Positions 1 to 10,171 of a stretch of 51,183 nucleotides of DNA are shown here, in pieces; position 1 is the stretch's first letter, and each line of letters starts with the position of its first letter. The notes below the pieces were generated by a model. The model made no database searches, had not been told where the DNA came from, and saw only the letters and a list, made by a program, of their open reading frames with translations. The stretch lies in contig JAFSXX010000053.1 of NCBI GenBank assembly GCA_017443845.1, positions 1 to 51,183 of the forward strand. The letters run 5' to 3'. Origin of the DNA: Bacteroidales bacterium (GTDB lineage: Bacteria > Bacteroidota > Bacteroidia > Bacteroidales > UBA932). A program made the translations under genes and the position numbers.

Positions 1-2241
1 CTCTCCGCCGACCAGCCCATGAGCGGCTCCGCAGTGCTTTCCAACGGCATCCTCGGAGTCACCGAGGGCTCCGGAGTCACCCTCGACTGCGGTGAAGGAG
101 TGGCCATTGGTGCACAGGCCAAGCCCTTCCTCATCCATATCCCTGCCGGCTCATATACCGGTCTGCAGATCACCCTTGTCGCCACCGACGGCAAGGAGGC
201 TGTGGTCACCCTCAGCGACGCCACCGCATTCAAGGTGCTCCGCGGACAGGTGAATACCGTCAATGTAAACTCCGCGGTATTCGCCGCTCCCACCTCCGCC
301 AGGAAGGCGGTTCTTCGCAGTGGAAGTGACGTGAACGAATTGATGAAGCAGCTCTCGGACGCATCGGCGAAGTCAAGCAGCGGGAACACCACCATCAAGA
401 AGATAGTCCTCAAGGTCAACCAGTCCGGCAAGGGCACCACCCTCGTCAGCGAGGCTGGCGCTGAGCCCGTTTGGATCACCCTGGACCAGGGAATCCTTAC
501 TTTCACAACCAGGGCGGACGAGATTTACGCCAACCGCAATATGGGATTCATGTTCTCCCGTCTCCACGCCCTTACCGAAATCGAAGGACTCGAGCACCTC
601 AACACCTCGGAAACCGAGTACATGAGCGCCCTGTTCCGTGCGGACGCAGTTGCCAATCCCGCCCTCACCACTGTGGACCTGAGCTCGTTCGACACCAGGA
701 ACGTGGTCAGCATGACCTCTATGTTTGACTCGCTGGTCAACCTCAAGAGCGTCAATCTCTCGAATTTCAACACTGCCAGGTGCAAGTCCTTCGCTTCGAT
801 GTTCAATCATTGCAAGGCGCTGGAGAGCATCGACCTGAGCCACTTCGAGACCTCGCAGTGCGAGAGTATGTACCGTATGTTCCGCTATTGCGAATCCCTC
901 ACCGAACTCGACCTGCACAACTGGGATCTCTCGAAGGTCAACAATATGAACAGGTGCTTCCAGTACTGCGTCAACCTCAAGAAGCTCGACCTTGGCGGAG
1001 ACAAGTGCAACACCGAGTCAGTTACCGACGCCACCCACTTCGTCAATGCCTCCAACAGGATCACGGAGATGCGTTTCGGAAAGAACTTCCTGCTCCAGAA
1101 TTACGCATCGATGCCGGAACTCTTCTATCAGGGAATCGGCTACCTGCTCGCCACGGTCGATGATCCGCTTGTGATCACCTGCCCTCTCGAGTTCGTACAG
1201 AAGTCGCTCCGGACCTCGACCCAGGCGCTCAAGCATACCAACGACAGGTTAATGGTCTGGAAAAACATCGAAAACGGCGAGTACGCCCAGTTCGACCAGC
1301 CGGTCGGTTCGATGACCAATACCGTCAAGGTTATCGGTGTCGAGGATGCTCCCAAGACCTATATCGACGTCAAATCCGCAAGCGAATTCGAAGCTGCGGT
1401 CGCCCAGGTCAAGACCTTCGACCAGAAAGCGGAGCCCGTCATCAGGCTGCAGGCCGATTTCTCCTACGACAAGGAGGTCAATATGGGCAACGAGAACGGC
1501 ATACCCGTAACTCTCGACCTGAACGGACATACCCTTTCGACTTCGGTCAAGAACTTCATAACGGCCAACCTCGGCGAACTTACCGTCACCGACAGCGGCG
1601 CTTCGAAGGGAAAGATTACCAACAGCGAATCCTTCGTATTCTACGCCGGAGGCTCCGGTATCCTCAATCTCAGGGACTGCCGCATCGAGAGCACCAAGCC
1701 TCTCGGAGAGTCCTGGAACCAGGATGCGATGATGACCTGCGTCGGCAGCGCCACCATCAACATCATCGATTCGTGGGTCTATGCTACCGGCAAGCTCTCC
1801 ATCATCAGAATGAACAACAGCAGCGCCTACGTCAATGTCAGCGGTGATTCCGAGCTGGCAAGCGGCACCCAAGGCGAGGAAGGCTTCTACTGCATAGTCA
1901 ACATCGCCGGACACTTCACGATGAACTCCGGAAGCATCTACACCAAGTCGATCACTTCGGGAACGGCCCCCAGCGCCCTGCACCACGGCGGCTCCGGCGC
2001 ATATTCGACAGTCAACGGTGGTTACCTCTACAGTGCGGGTGCCCGCACAGTGAGCGCCGGAGGCGTCTATATGCCCAACATAACTCTCAACGGATGCTAC
2101 CTCGACAAGGAACCGTCACAGCGCCCTACAGGCGAGAACGTCACCTATGGCGCCGGCAAGTCTATCAAGAGCATCACTCCCGTGGTGAAGGTCAATCCGA
2201 TTACCGGAGCCACTCTCTCCTACAAGTACAAAGTGGAATAA
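1..2241 (+). CDS. Surface mosaic protein: fimbrillin-like, BspA-type repeats, beta-helix (5' partial)
   Basis: The reading frame is open from base 1, so the true start and signal peptide lie upstream of the window. The first ~95 visible residues look like the end of a fimbrillin/Mfa-like domain (strand-rich, ending near LRGQVNTVNV). Residues ~190-330 hold BspA-type (DUF285) repeats, seen as recurring LxxVDLSxFDTxxVxxMxxMF units of about 24 residues. After ~470 there are short strand-turn repeats rich in G, N and T (for example LDLNGHTLSTS and the segment around LNLRDCRIES), which suggest a right-handed beta-helix. Such proteins are usually surface-exposed adhesins in Bacteroidales. No catalytic motif was seen. 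It is followed after 15 bases by the first C26 lipoprotein, so the two may be co-transcribed. Family assignment of the middle is firm; that of the two ends is inference. Confidence 0.75.
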   Translation, partial: LSADQPMSGSAVLSNGILGVTEGSGVTLDCGEGVAIGAQAKPFLIHIPAGSYTGLQITLVATDGKEAVVTLSDATAFKVLRGQVNTVNVNSAVFAAPTSARKAVLRSGSDVNELMKQLSDASAKSSSGNTTIKKIVLKVNQSGKGTTLVSEAGAEPVWITLDQGILTFTTRADEIYANRNMGFMFSRLHALTEIEGLEHLNTSETEYMSALFRADAVANPALTTVDLSSFDTRNVVSMTSMFDSLVNLKSVNLSNFNTARCKSFASMFNHCKALESIDLSHFETSQCESMYRMFRYCESLTELDLHNWDLSKVNNMNRCFQYCVNLKKLDLGGDKCNTESVTDATHFVNASNRITEMRFGKNFLLQNYASMPELFYQGIGYLLATVDDPLVITCPLEFVQKSLRTSTQALKHTNDRLMVWKNIENGEYAQFDQPVGSMTNTVKVIGVEDAPKTYIDVKSASEFEAAVAQVKTFDQKAEPVIRLQADFSYDKEVNMGNENGIPVTLDLNGHTLSTSVKNFITANLGELTVTDSGASKGKITNSESFVFYAGGSGILNLRDCRIESTKPLGESWNQDAMMTCVGSATINIIDSWVYATGKLSIIRMNNSSAYVNVSGDSELASGTQGEEGFYCIVNIAGHFTMNSGSIYTKSITSGTAPSALHHGGSGAYSTVNGGYLYSAGARTVSAGGVYMPNITLNGCYLDKEPSQRPTGENVTYGAGKSIKSITPVVKVNPITGATLSYKYKVE

Positions 2242-2256
2242 AACATTCAAGATACT

Positions 2257-3033
2257 ATGAAAAGATTTCTCTTTTTGATCTTCATCGTCGCGCTGGCAAC
2301 CTCCTGCGGCGTTTCGAACCAGACCGCGGGCGGCAGCCGGAAAGTAACGGTCGGAATCTGTAAGAACGGTTCCAGAAAAGAAACCATCAGGTACTTCAAG
2401 AGATGCGTGCGTCACGCCGGCGCGAAGCCCTACTTCTTCCCCTATTATGCCACCACCGACGAGATGGCATCGGAGTATATGGCGAAGGTTGACGCCGTGA
2501 TCATCCCCGGCAAGGCAGGCGGCGACACCACCGGACGCGGCAAATACGACTACAAGGTCATCCGCGCGGCGCTCGCTCAGGGCAAGCCGATTCTCGGCAT
2601 CTGCCTCGGTCACCAGGAGATCAACAGTATCTACAAGGGCAATATCGGAAAGAACGTCGATCTTTTCCCCGAGTCGGAAATCAAGCACATGGACAAGGTT
2701 GACGGCTACAATGTCGGTCTCAATTCCGAAGCGCACCCCATTACCATCGACACCACCTCGCGCCTTTACAGGATTCTTGGCCAGGAGCGGATAATGGTCA
2801 ATACCAGCCACAATTTCAGCATCAAGAAGCTGGGCAATGGCCTCAAGGTGGTAGCTGTCGCCGATGACGGTGTGATAGAAGGCATCGAGGACAACGAGCG
2901 CAACGTTATGGGCGTCCAGTTCCATCCCGAGTTCCTCTACGGCAAGCTCCGCATCAAGAAGTTCCTCTCCATTTTCGAAAATCTCGTCAAGGAAGCCCGC
3001 GAAGTCAAGGCAGTCCAGCCTGCAACAAAGTAA
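2257..3033 (+). CDS. Lipoprotein of the C26 class I glutamine amidotransferase-like family (copy 1)
   Basis: 258 residues. It starts with a lipoprotein signal (LATSC, lipidated Cys17), so it should be anchored in the envelope. The rest is a peptidase C26 / gamma-glutamyl hydrolase-like fold. The nucleophile elbow is GICLGHQE with Cys116, and the His-Glu pair is in QFHPEF near the C-terminus. Known family members (PuuD, gamma-glutamyl hydrolase) cleave gamma-glutamyl amide bonds and are mostly cytoplasmic, so an exported lipidated form is less usual. A paralogue follows after 9 bases. The substrate is unknown; peptides or other gamma-glutamyl compounds in the periplasm are possible. Confidence 0.85.
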   Translation: MKRFLFLIFIVALATSCGVSNQTAGGSRKVTVGICKNGSRKETIRYFKRCVRHAGAKPYFFPYYATTDEMASEYMAKVDAVIIPGKAGGDTTGRGKYDYKVIRAALAQGKPILGICLGHQEINSIYKGNIGKNVDLFPESEIKHMDKVDGYNVGLNSEAHPITIDTTSRLYRILGQERIMVNTSHNFSIKKLGNGLKVVAVADDGVIEGIEDNERNVMGVQFHPEFLYGKLRIKKFLSIFENLVKEAREVKAVQPATK

Positions 3034-3042
3034 ACGACGGCT

Positions 3043-3792
3043 ATGAAGAAGTTGTTTCTTATCCTCTGCCTCGCACTGGCAGTGGCATCGTGCGGCGTAT
3101 CCAGGACCGCCGGCAATCCAGTTATCGTAGGAGTCAGCAAAACCGGCTGTTCGAAGTCGACTTTGGGCTATATCGAAAAGAGCCTCAGGGATGCCGGCGC
3201 CGCGGTGGTATTCCTGCCCTACTATGCATTGTACGAGGAGGATGCCGAAGCCTATATGGCCGCGGTCGATGCGCTGCTCATCCCCGGGCAGGGAGGCAAG
3301 GATACCGTCAAGCGCCGCGAGTGTGATTTCCGTCTCATCGAGGCCGCTATCAGGCAGGGAAAGCCTATCCTGGGTATCTGCGAGGGGCATCAGGAGATCA
3401 ACAAGTACTATGGCGGTACGACGGAAAGGCTTTCGAAGAATTTCCCGGAGACCCATCAGATCCACAAGGTTGTCAAAGACGGCGAGAATATCGGTGTCAA
3501 GACTCTCGCCCACCCTATCAATATCGACAGGTCCTCGAGGCTTTACAAGAGTCTGAAAAAGGATTGGATAATGGTTAATACCAGCCACTTTTACAGCGCT
3601 TACCGTATCGGTGAGGGCCTTACGGTTACGGCTACGGCCGATGACGGTGTGGTAGAGGCCATCGAGGATCCTTCCCACCACATTATGGGCCTTCAATTCC
3701 ATCCAGAGTACCTCTATGGCCGGATGGGCGTCAAGAAGTTCCTGTCGATTTTCAAGGATTTCGTCAAAGAAGCCCGCGAGATAAAGTATTAG
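3043..3792 (+). CDS. Lipoprotein of the C26 class I glutamine amidotransferase-like family (copy 2)
   Basis: 249 residues, a diverged tandem copy of the preceding gene. The lipobox is VASC with Cys17, followed by the same CGVS sequence as copy 1. The nucleophile is Cys113 in GICEGHQE and the catalytic His-Glu pair is in QFHPEY. Both copies keep the whole triad, so both may be active. The Leu to Glu change directly after the nucleophile (GICLGH in copy 1, GICEGH here) hints at a different substrate preference. The 197-base gap to clpB contains a GC-rich hairpin (3841-3857, CGGCGC arms) without a clear T-run. Confidence 0.85.
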   Translation: MKKLFLILCLALAVASCGVSRTAGNPVIVGVSKTGCSKSTLGYIEKSLRDAGAAVVFLPYYALYEEDAEAYMAAVDALLIPGQGGKDTVKRRECDFRLIEAAIRQGKPILGICEGHQEINKYYGGTTERLSKNFPETHQIHKVVKDGENIGVKTLAHPINIDRSSRLYKSLKKDWIMVNTSHFYSAYRIGEGLTVTATADDGVVEAIEDPSHHIMGLQFHPEYLYGRMGVKKFLSIFKDFVKEAREIKY

Positions 3793-3926
3793 TCCTGCCA
3801 TTCTTCGGTCCCCCCACGCGCGGCGGAACCTTTCCAGCCCCGGCGCCTGATGCGCCGTGTCCGGAAGAACCCGCCGCTCCACAACGCCCTCCCACAGGTT
3901 CTGCCATATTGTCAGTTATTTGCTGC

Positions 3927-3942
3927 TGGCAAGCATCTTGGT
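3927..3942 (+). promoter_or_regulatory. Candidate sigma-54-type promoter of clpB
   Basis: The sequence TGGCAAGCATCTTGGT has the GG-N10-G pattern of -24/-12 promoters; the only departure at the key bases is GG in place of GC at -12. It lies 48 bases before the clpB start, and no TAnnTTTG box was seen there. The match is imperfect, so this is an inference. Confidence 0.35.
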
Positions 3943-3989
3943 TGTTCATCTGTGCCCGATTGAATAACGGGCAAAAAGGAGAATGAAAG

Positions 3990-6038
<2,049 letters not shown>

Positions 6039-6071
6039 AATAGAGGCGGGACTATACCCTCATTTTTTAGT

Positions 6072-6098
6072 CCGGTACCTATCGGTGCCGGATTTTTT
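6072..6098 (+). terminator. Intrinsic terminator of clpB
   Basis: The 8-bp stem CCGGTACC / GGTGCCGG (one wobble pair) with loop TATC is followed by A and six T. Confidence 0.8.
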
Positions 6099-6099
6099 A

Positions 6100-6107
6100 T
6101 ATATTTG
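6100..6107 (+). promoter_or_regulatory. Bacteroidetes -7 box for the C10 protease cassette
   Basis: TATATTTG fits TAnnTTTG exactly and lies 25 bases before the first C10 protease. It starts directly after the T-run of the clpB terminator. No matching TTTG was found near -33. No other promoter was seen up to 15720, so it may drive the whole cassette block. Confidence 0.6.
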
Positions 6108-6132
6108 TGGGATTAAATAATTTAAAGATACT

Positions 6133-7917
6133 ATGCGCAGATTTATCGAACGATTGATTATCGCCGTATTCGTGCTGCTTGTCCCTATTGCAGCAACGGC
6201 TGAGGATATCACTCTTCAGAAGGCACGTTCCACCGCCGAACGCTTCTTCAGCAACTGCGGCGTCGCAACCAGGGCCGGTTCCGGCCTGACGCTTGTCAAC
6301 GCCAAGGAGATTGCCCAGACCAGGAGCGCATCGGAGGCTTATTATTACATCTTCAACCGCGACGGAGGAGGATTCGTGATTATCTCCGCTTTGGATGCGG
6401 CAATGCCGGTGCTGGGATACTCGCTCGAGCACTCCTTTGTCGATTACGAAGATTTGCCGGAGAACCTCGCGGAGATGTTGGAACTCTATCGTTACCAGAT
6501 AAAGGAGCGCCGAAAGAGCGGAGTCCCCGCCACATTGGAGGAACTCTCCCGCTGGAGTGCGGTCAACAATTCGACCCGCGCCGGGATTCCGGATGCCATC
6601 GACCTGCAGTCTCCCGACTGGGGACAGGGCGCTCCGTTCAACCGTTTCTGCCCCCTGGACACCGCGGGCAACAGGACCATCACCGGATGTACGGCCACCG
6701 CGATCAGCGAGGTGATGTACTTCCACAAGTGGCCCAAGGCGGGTCACGGCACCCTTCCCGGGTATTCCAAGACCAACGGCATCACTATTCCTGACACTCC
6801 CCTCGGACACGAATACCAGTGGGACAAGATGCTTCCCAAATACAAGAATGTGGAATATACCGACGAGCAGGCCGACGCCGTCGCGAGGCTGATGTCCGAT
6901 GTCGGCATAATGTGCCAGGCCAAATACGGCAAGAGTTCGACCAGCGCGGGCTCCAAGACGGGTATCCCCCGCCTTGCCACATATTTCTACTATGACAAGA
7001 ACATGACCCTGTTCCAGCACAACTATCTGACCGACGATGTATGGCGCGACGCCCTCCGCGAGGAGATCGGAAGCGGAAGGCCAGTTGTCTGCTACGCCAA
7101 CATTCCCGCAGGCGGTGCGGGCCACAACTTCGTCATCGACGGATACGACGCCGAGGGCCGCTTCCTCGTCAACTGGGGCTGGAACGCCGGTTCCAACGGC
7201 TACTACCACGTGGGAGCCTTCTACAACTCATATAACATCGGCCAGATCGGCTACACCCGCATAAGGCCGGACCAGGGCGGAGACTGGGAATATCTCATGT
7301 ACCTGAGGAAACACTCTCCCAGCGGAGTCAATTACAATGGAATGGTTTACACGGGCGGAACAGTGGCTCCCGGCAGTTCGTTCAACATCCGTTTCGGTGC
7401 CGTTTACAATGTAAGCTACGTCGAAATGGACGCCCAGATCCAGTTCGGCCTTTTCAACAAGAAAGGCGAACTCAAATGCTATCTGCGCACTTCTCCCCTC
7501 TCCAGCCATTTCACTGTCGGCAACTACAAATGGTGGAGCAGCGTGACTCTGACCGTCCCGTCGGACGCCACTATCGAAAGGGGCGATTATATGGAGCCTC
7601 TGTACAGGAATGCCGGACAGACCGAATGGAAGCATTTCGGCAATTCGGGCAACGAAAGCGATGAGATCACCGACAAGATGCCTCTCGATTTGCATTCCTC
7701 CACTTCCATAACCTACCAGAAAGGCACGAGCATCTTCACCATCAACTCCTTCATCGGTGTCAAGTGGTCGCTCTACAGGCCCGACGGAACCCTGATCAGG
7801 ACTTCAAACGCCACTTCGACGGCTACGAAACTGAACCTTTCGGCTTTCCCCAACGGGACCTACAAACTGGAACTTTCATACGCCGGCCAGGAGGCCACTA
7901 TCTATCTCACTTATTAA
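6133..7917 (+). CDS. C10 family (streptopain-like) cysteine protease, copy 1
   Basis: 594 residues. A signal peptide (ends near TAA-EDITL) is followed by a C10-type propeptide (about residues 22-150) and the catalytic domain. The catalytic Cys186 is in TGCTATAISEVMYFHKWP, which matches the streptopain motif TGCVATATAQIMKYHNYP. The catalytic His331 is in GHNFVIDGYD and is followed by VNWGW, as in SpeB; spacing and numbering are close to SpeB (Cys192, His340). About 230 C-terminal residues are strand-rich and not part of the core protease; they may serve surface attachment or recognition. Family members are secreted proteases activated by self-cleavage. The gene heads the first cassette and lies 30 bases before its lipoprotein partner. 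Confidence 0.93.
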   Translation: MRRFIERLIIAVFVLLVPIAATAEDITLQKARSTAERFFSNCGVATRAGSGLTLVNAKEIAQTRSASEAYYYIFNRDGGGFVIISALDAAMPVLGYSLEHSFVDYEDLPENLAEMLELYRYQIKERRKSGVPATLEELSRWSAVNNSTRAGIPDAIDLQSPDWGQGAPFNRFCPLDTAGNRTITGCTATAISEVMYFHKWPKAGHGTLPGYSKTNGITIPDTPLGHEYQWDKMLPKYKNVEYTDEQADAVARLMSDVGIMCQAKYGKSSTSAGSKTGIPRLATYFYYDKNMTLFQHNYLTDDVWRDALREEIGSGRPVVCYANIPAGGAGHNFVIDGYDAEGRFLVNWGWNAGSNGYYHVGAFYNSYNIGQIGYTRIRPDQGGDWEYLMYLRKHSPSGVNYNGMVYTGGTVAPGSSFNIRFGAVYNVSYVEMDAQIQFGLFNKKGELKCYLRTSPLSSHFTVGNYKWWSSVTLTVPSDATIERGDYMEPLYRNAGQTEWKHFGNSGNESDEITDKMPLDLHSSTSITYQKGTSIFTINSFIGVKWSLYRPDGTLIRTSNATSTATKLNLSAFPNGTYKLELSYAGQEATIYLTY

Positions 7918-7947
7918 TGGCGGTTAACATATAATTCACTCTTGATC

Positions 7948-10008
7948 ATGAAAGACAATAGAATATTGATATCAGTGCTCGCCCTCTCACTGGCAGCAGG
8001 AGCCTGCACAAGAGTTGACGAGTCATTGCTCATGGACAAAGCCGGCAACAATACCGTGGAGATTACGATAAACTGCCCGGCATCCCAGGATGATCCCACC
8101 CGTACGGACATCCAGGGCCTGAACCCCGTCTGGAAGGCCGGCGACGAAATCTGGATCAGCGACGGCGTGGATGCCGTGAGCGCAACCATCCCCAAGGAGT
8201 ACGACGGATTGACATACGCCAAGGTAAGCGTATCGGGCCTCAGGACCGACTCCACCTTCTACGCACTGTATCCTTATCAGGACAGCGCCTATGTCCATAA
8301 CGAGACCATTTATGCCTGGATTCCGACCAACCAGGACGGAACCTTCGCCAGGGCTCATCTGGCTGTCGGAGTAAGCCAGCCCGGAAGCGACCGCCACGTA
8401 GAATTCAAGAACGCCTGCGCGGTCCTGAAGTTCACCACCTTCCGCGAGGACCTCGCCGGACTGCAGATCCAGAACACCACAGCCAATTTCAGCGGCGAAT
8501 TCAGGATCGACCCCGCCACCGGTGCAAAGAAAGGCAACGGCAACTCCTTCAGGAGGATATGCCTCCCCTACGGCAGCAGGAACACCGGAGAAAAATATGT
8601 CTCGATGATGGAAAGCAACCTTCCCAAAGGAGCGAAGCTGACTTTCATCTCGCGCGACGGAAGGATGGGCTACATCTACACTTCGGCAAAGAACAGCCTC
8701 GAGAACGGATATCTCTACGACCTGGGGGACATCGACGATGCCATAACTATGGATGCTACCCCCGCCACCGACCTCGGAGAGGCCGGGACCGCCAACTGCT
8801 ACATAGTCAACGGCGGTGGCAGCTACCGCTTCGCGGCAGTGGAGGGCAACAGCAAGAAAGAGCTCGAAAATGTAGCCTATGCGGATGTGGTATGGGAAAC
8901 CGTAAACACTTCTACCGCTCCCTCAAAGTTCTCGATGGCTTCCGAAGTAGCATACTGTGAAGGTTATGTATATGTCAGGATTCCGGAAAACGTCCCCGAC
9001 GGCAACATACTCGTCTCGGTCAACGACGAATACGGCAACATCCTCTGGAGCTGGCATATCTGGATCCTCAAGGACGGCCTCACCGACCAGACCTGGCCCA
9101 GCGGAGCCGTAATGATGGACCGCAACCTGGGAGCGCTCAACGCCACACCTGGCAACGTACTTGCCAACGGCCTCCTCTACCAGTGGGGCCGAAAGGATCC
9201 ATTTATGGGAATCGGCAAGTTCAAGACCTCGACAGCGATGACAGCGGCCGGAACCGGCATCACCAATGTCGCACGAAACGAGGATAACGGCAGCGTGGAA
9301 TACGCCACCACCCACCCTACCCATTTCATCTACAAGAACGAGGGAGACTGGACCGACGACGACCTCGAACTCTGGTCCGCATCGAAGAAGACCAAATACG
9401 ACCCCTGCCCTCCCGGATACCACATTCCGTTCGAGTCTGTCTTCGAGGGAATGACCGCCGACAATGTCGTTTATGACGAAACCAATTACGGCCGTATGAT
9501 GACCTACGAATCCCAGCAGATCTGGTTCCCCTTCGCAGGCCGCAAGCAGTCAGGAACCGGCGGAGTCAACCTCGGTTACAGTTCCAATCCTATGTTCTAT
9601 CTCTTCTACGACCAGAACTCTTCCGAGAGCGCTTCCTGCTCGTGGGTCGGCACCTCCTCGACCCTCGTATTCGGAGGAAACGCATATCAGAAGTGCCACT
9701 CCAGCGGTTTCTCGGTACGCTGCCAGAAGATCGTCTCAAGTGGCATCACCAATACTATCAAGCTGAAATATAACGTAGAGGACGCATCCTACGGCGTAAA
9801 GGCTCCCTCCTTCACCGGAGAGTCCTATAGCGACCGCTTCATCGACTGGGGCGACGGAACCACCGAAAGGCTCGACGACCTTGAGCCCAAATTCTACCAC
9901 TACTACGGAGCTCCGGGTGCCTACTCGCTCGTTCTGACCGTCATGGATGCGACATCCATCACGGTGCCCATCGGCGATCTCACAGAAATAGATGTTACAG
10001 GATTTTAA
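7948..10008 (+). CDS. Fimbrillin-like lipoprotein with PKD-like C-terminus, copy 1
   Basis: 686 residues from the ATG; an in-frame TTG two codons upstream is not needed. The lipobox AAGAC gives lipidated Cys20. Residues ~40-260 resemble the fimbrillin/Mfa-like fold (VWKAGDEIWISDG, YALYPYQDSAY, MGYIYTS). Residues ~275-600 form a domain common in Bacteroidales surface proteins, marked by TANCYIVNGGGSYRF, ILWSWHIW, MMDRNLGA, LLYQWGRKDPF and CPPGYHIP (FISUMP-like). The last ~60 residues look like a PKD-type beta-sandwich (IDWGDGT, then YHYYGAPGAYSL). It is probably a surface adhesin or fimbrial tip-like protein. It lies between a C10 protease and a 42-residue peptide; proteolytic maturation by the neighbour is possible but not shown. 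Confidence 0.82.
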   Translation: MKDNRILISVLALSLAAGACTRVDESLLMDKAGNNTVEITINCPASQDDPTRTDIQGLNPVWKAGDEIWISDGVDAVSATIPKEYDGLTYAKVSVSGLRTDSTFYALYPYQDSAYVHNETIYAWIPTNQDGTFARAHLAVGVSQPGSDRHVEFKNACAVLKFTTFREDLAGLQIQNTTANFSGEFRIDPATGAKKGNGNSFRRICLPYGSRNTGEKYVSMMESNLPKGAKLTFISRDGRMGYIYTSAKNSLENGYLYDLGDIDDAITMDATPATDLGEAGTANCYIVNGGGSYRFAAVEGNSKKELENVAYADVVWETVNTSTAPSKFSMASEVAYCEGYVYVRIPENVPDGNILVSVNDEYGNILWSWHIWILKDGLTDQTWPSGAVMMDRNLGALNATPGNVLANGLLYQWGRKDPFMGIGKFKTSTAMTAAGTGITNVARNEDNGSVEYATTHPTHFIYKNEGDWTDDDLELWSASKKTKYDPCPPGYHIPFESVFEGMTADNVVYDETNYGRMMTYESQQIWFPFAGRKQSGTGGVNLGYSSNPMFYLFYDQNSSESASCSWVGTSSTLVFGGNAYQKCHSSGFSVRCQKIVSSGITNTIKLKYNVEDASYGVKAPSFTGESYSDRFIDWGDGTTERLDDLEPKFYHYYGAPGAYSLVLTVMDATSITVPIGDLTEIDVTGF

Positions 10009-10020
10009 CAAGGCAGAGTT

Positions 10021-10149
10021 ATGAAACAGATATATTACGCACCTTCGACGGAATCGGTCAGCCTCGCATCCTGGTCCGTGATAGCCGCAAGCGACGGCAA
10101 CCCGAGCGGCAACCTGCCCGGATTCAACAACGGCGACTTTACTCTTTAA
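10021..10149 (+). CDS. 42-residue conserved peptide, copy 1
   Basis: It encodes MKQIYYAPSTESVSLASW followed by a 22-residue tail running from IAASDGNPSG to NNGDFTL. It starts 12 bases after the lipoprotein stop and ends 22 bases before the next C10 protease. Copy 2 (14037-14165) has the identical 22-residue tail. In the DNA, 11 of these 22 codons differ, all silently, and the stop codon also differs. This is strong evidence that the peptide is translated and under selection. There is no clear signal peptide. The N-terminal pattern MK-x-IY-x-x-P-x-TE is, from memory, of a kind often seen in small Bacteroidales proteins of unknown role. Function unknown. Confidence 0.85.
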   Translation: MKQIYYAPSTESVSLASWSVIAASDGNPSGNLPGFNNGDFTL

Positions 10150-10171
10150 ACAATCAACTCTAAGAATCATA

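Noticed and set aside
3793-3989. Possible frameshifted Clp N-domain upstream of clpB
   Set aside because: No frame in this gap shows Clp N-domain residues; the gap holds a GC hairpin and promoter-like sequence, so the truncation appears real.
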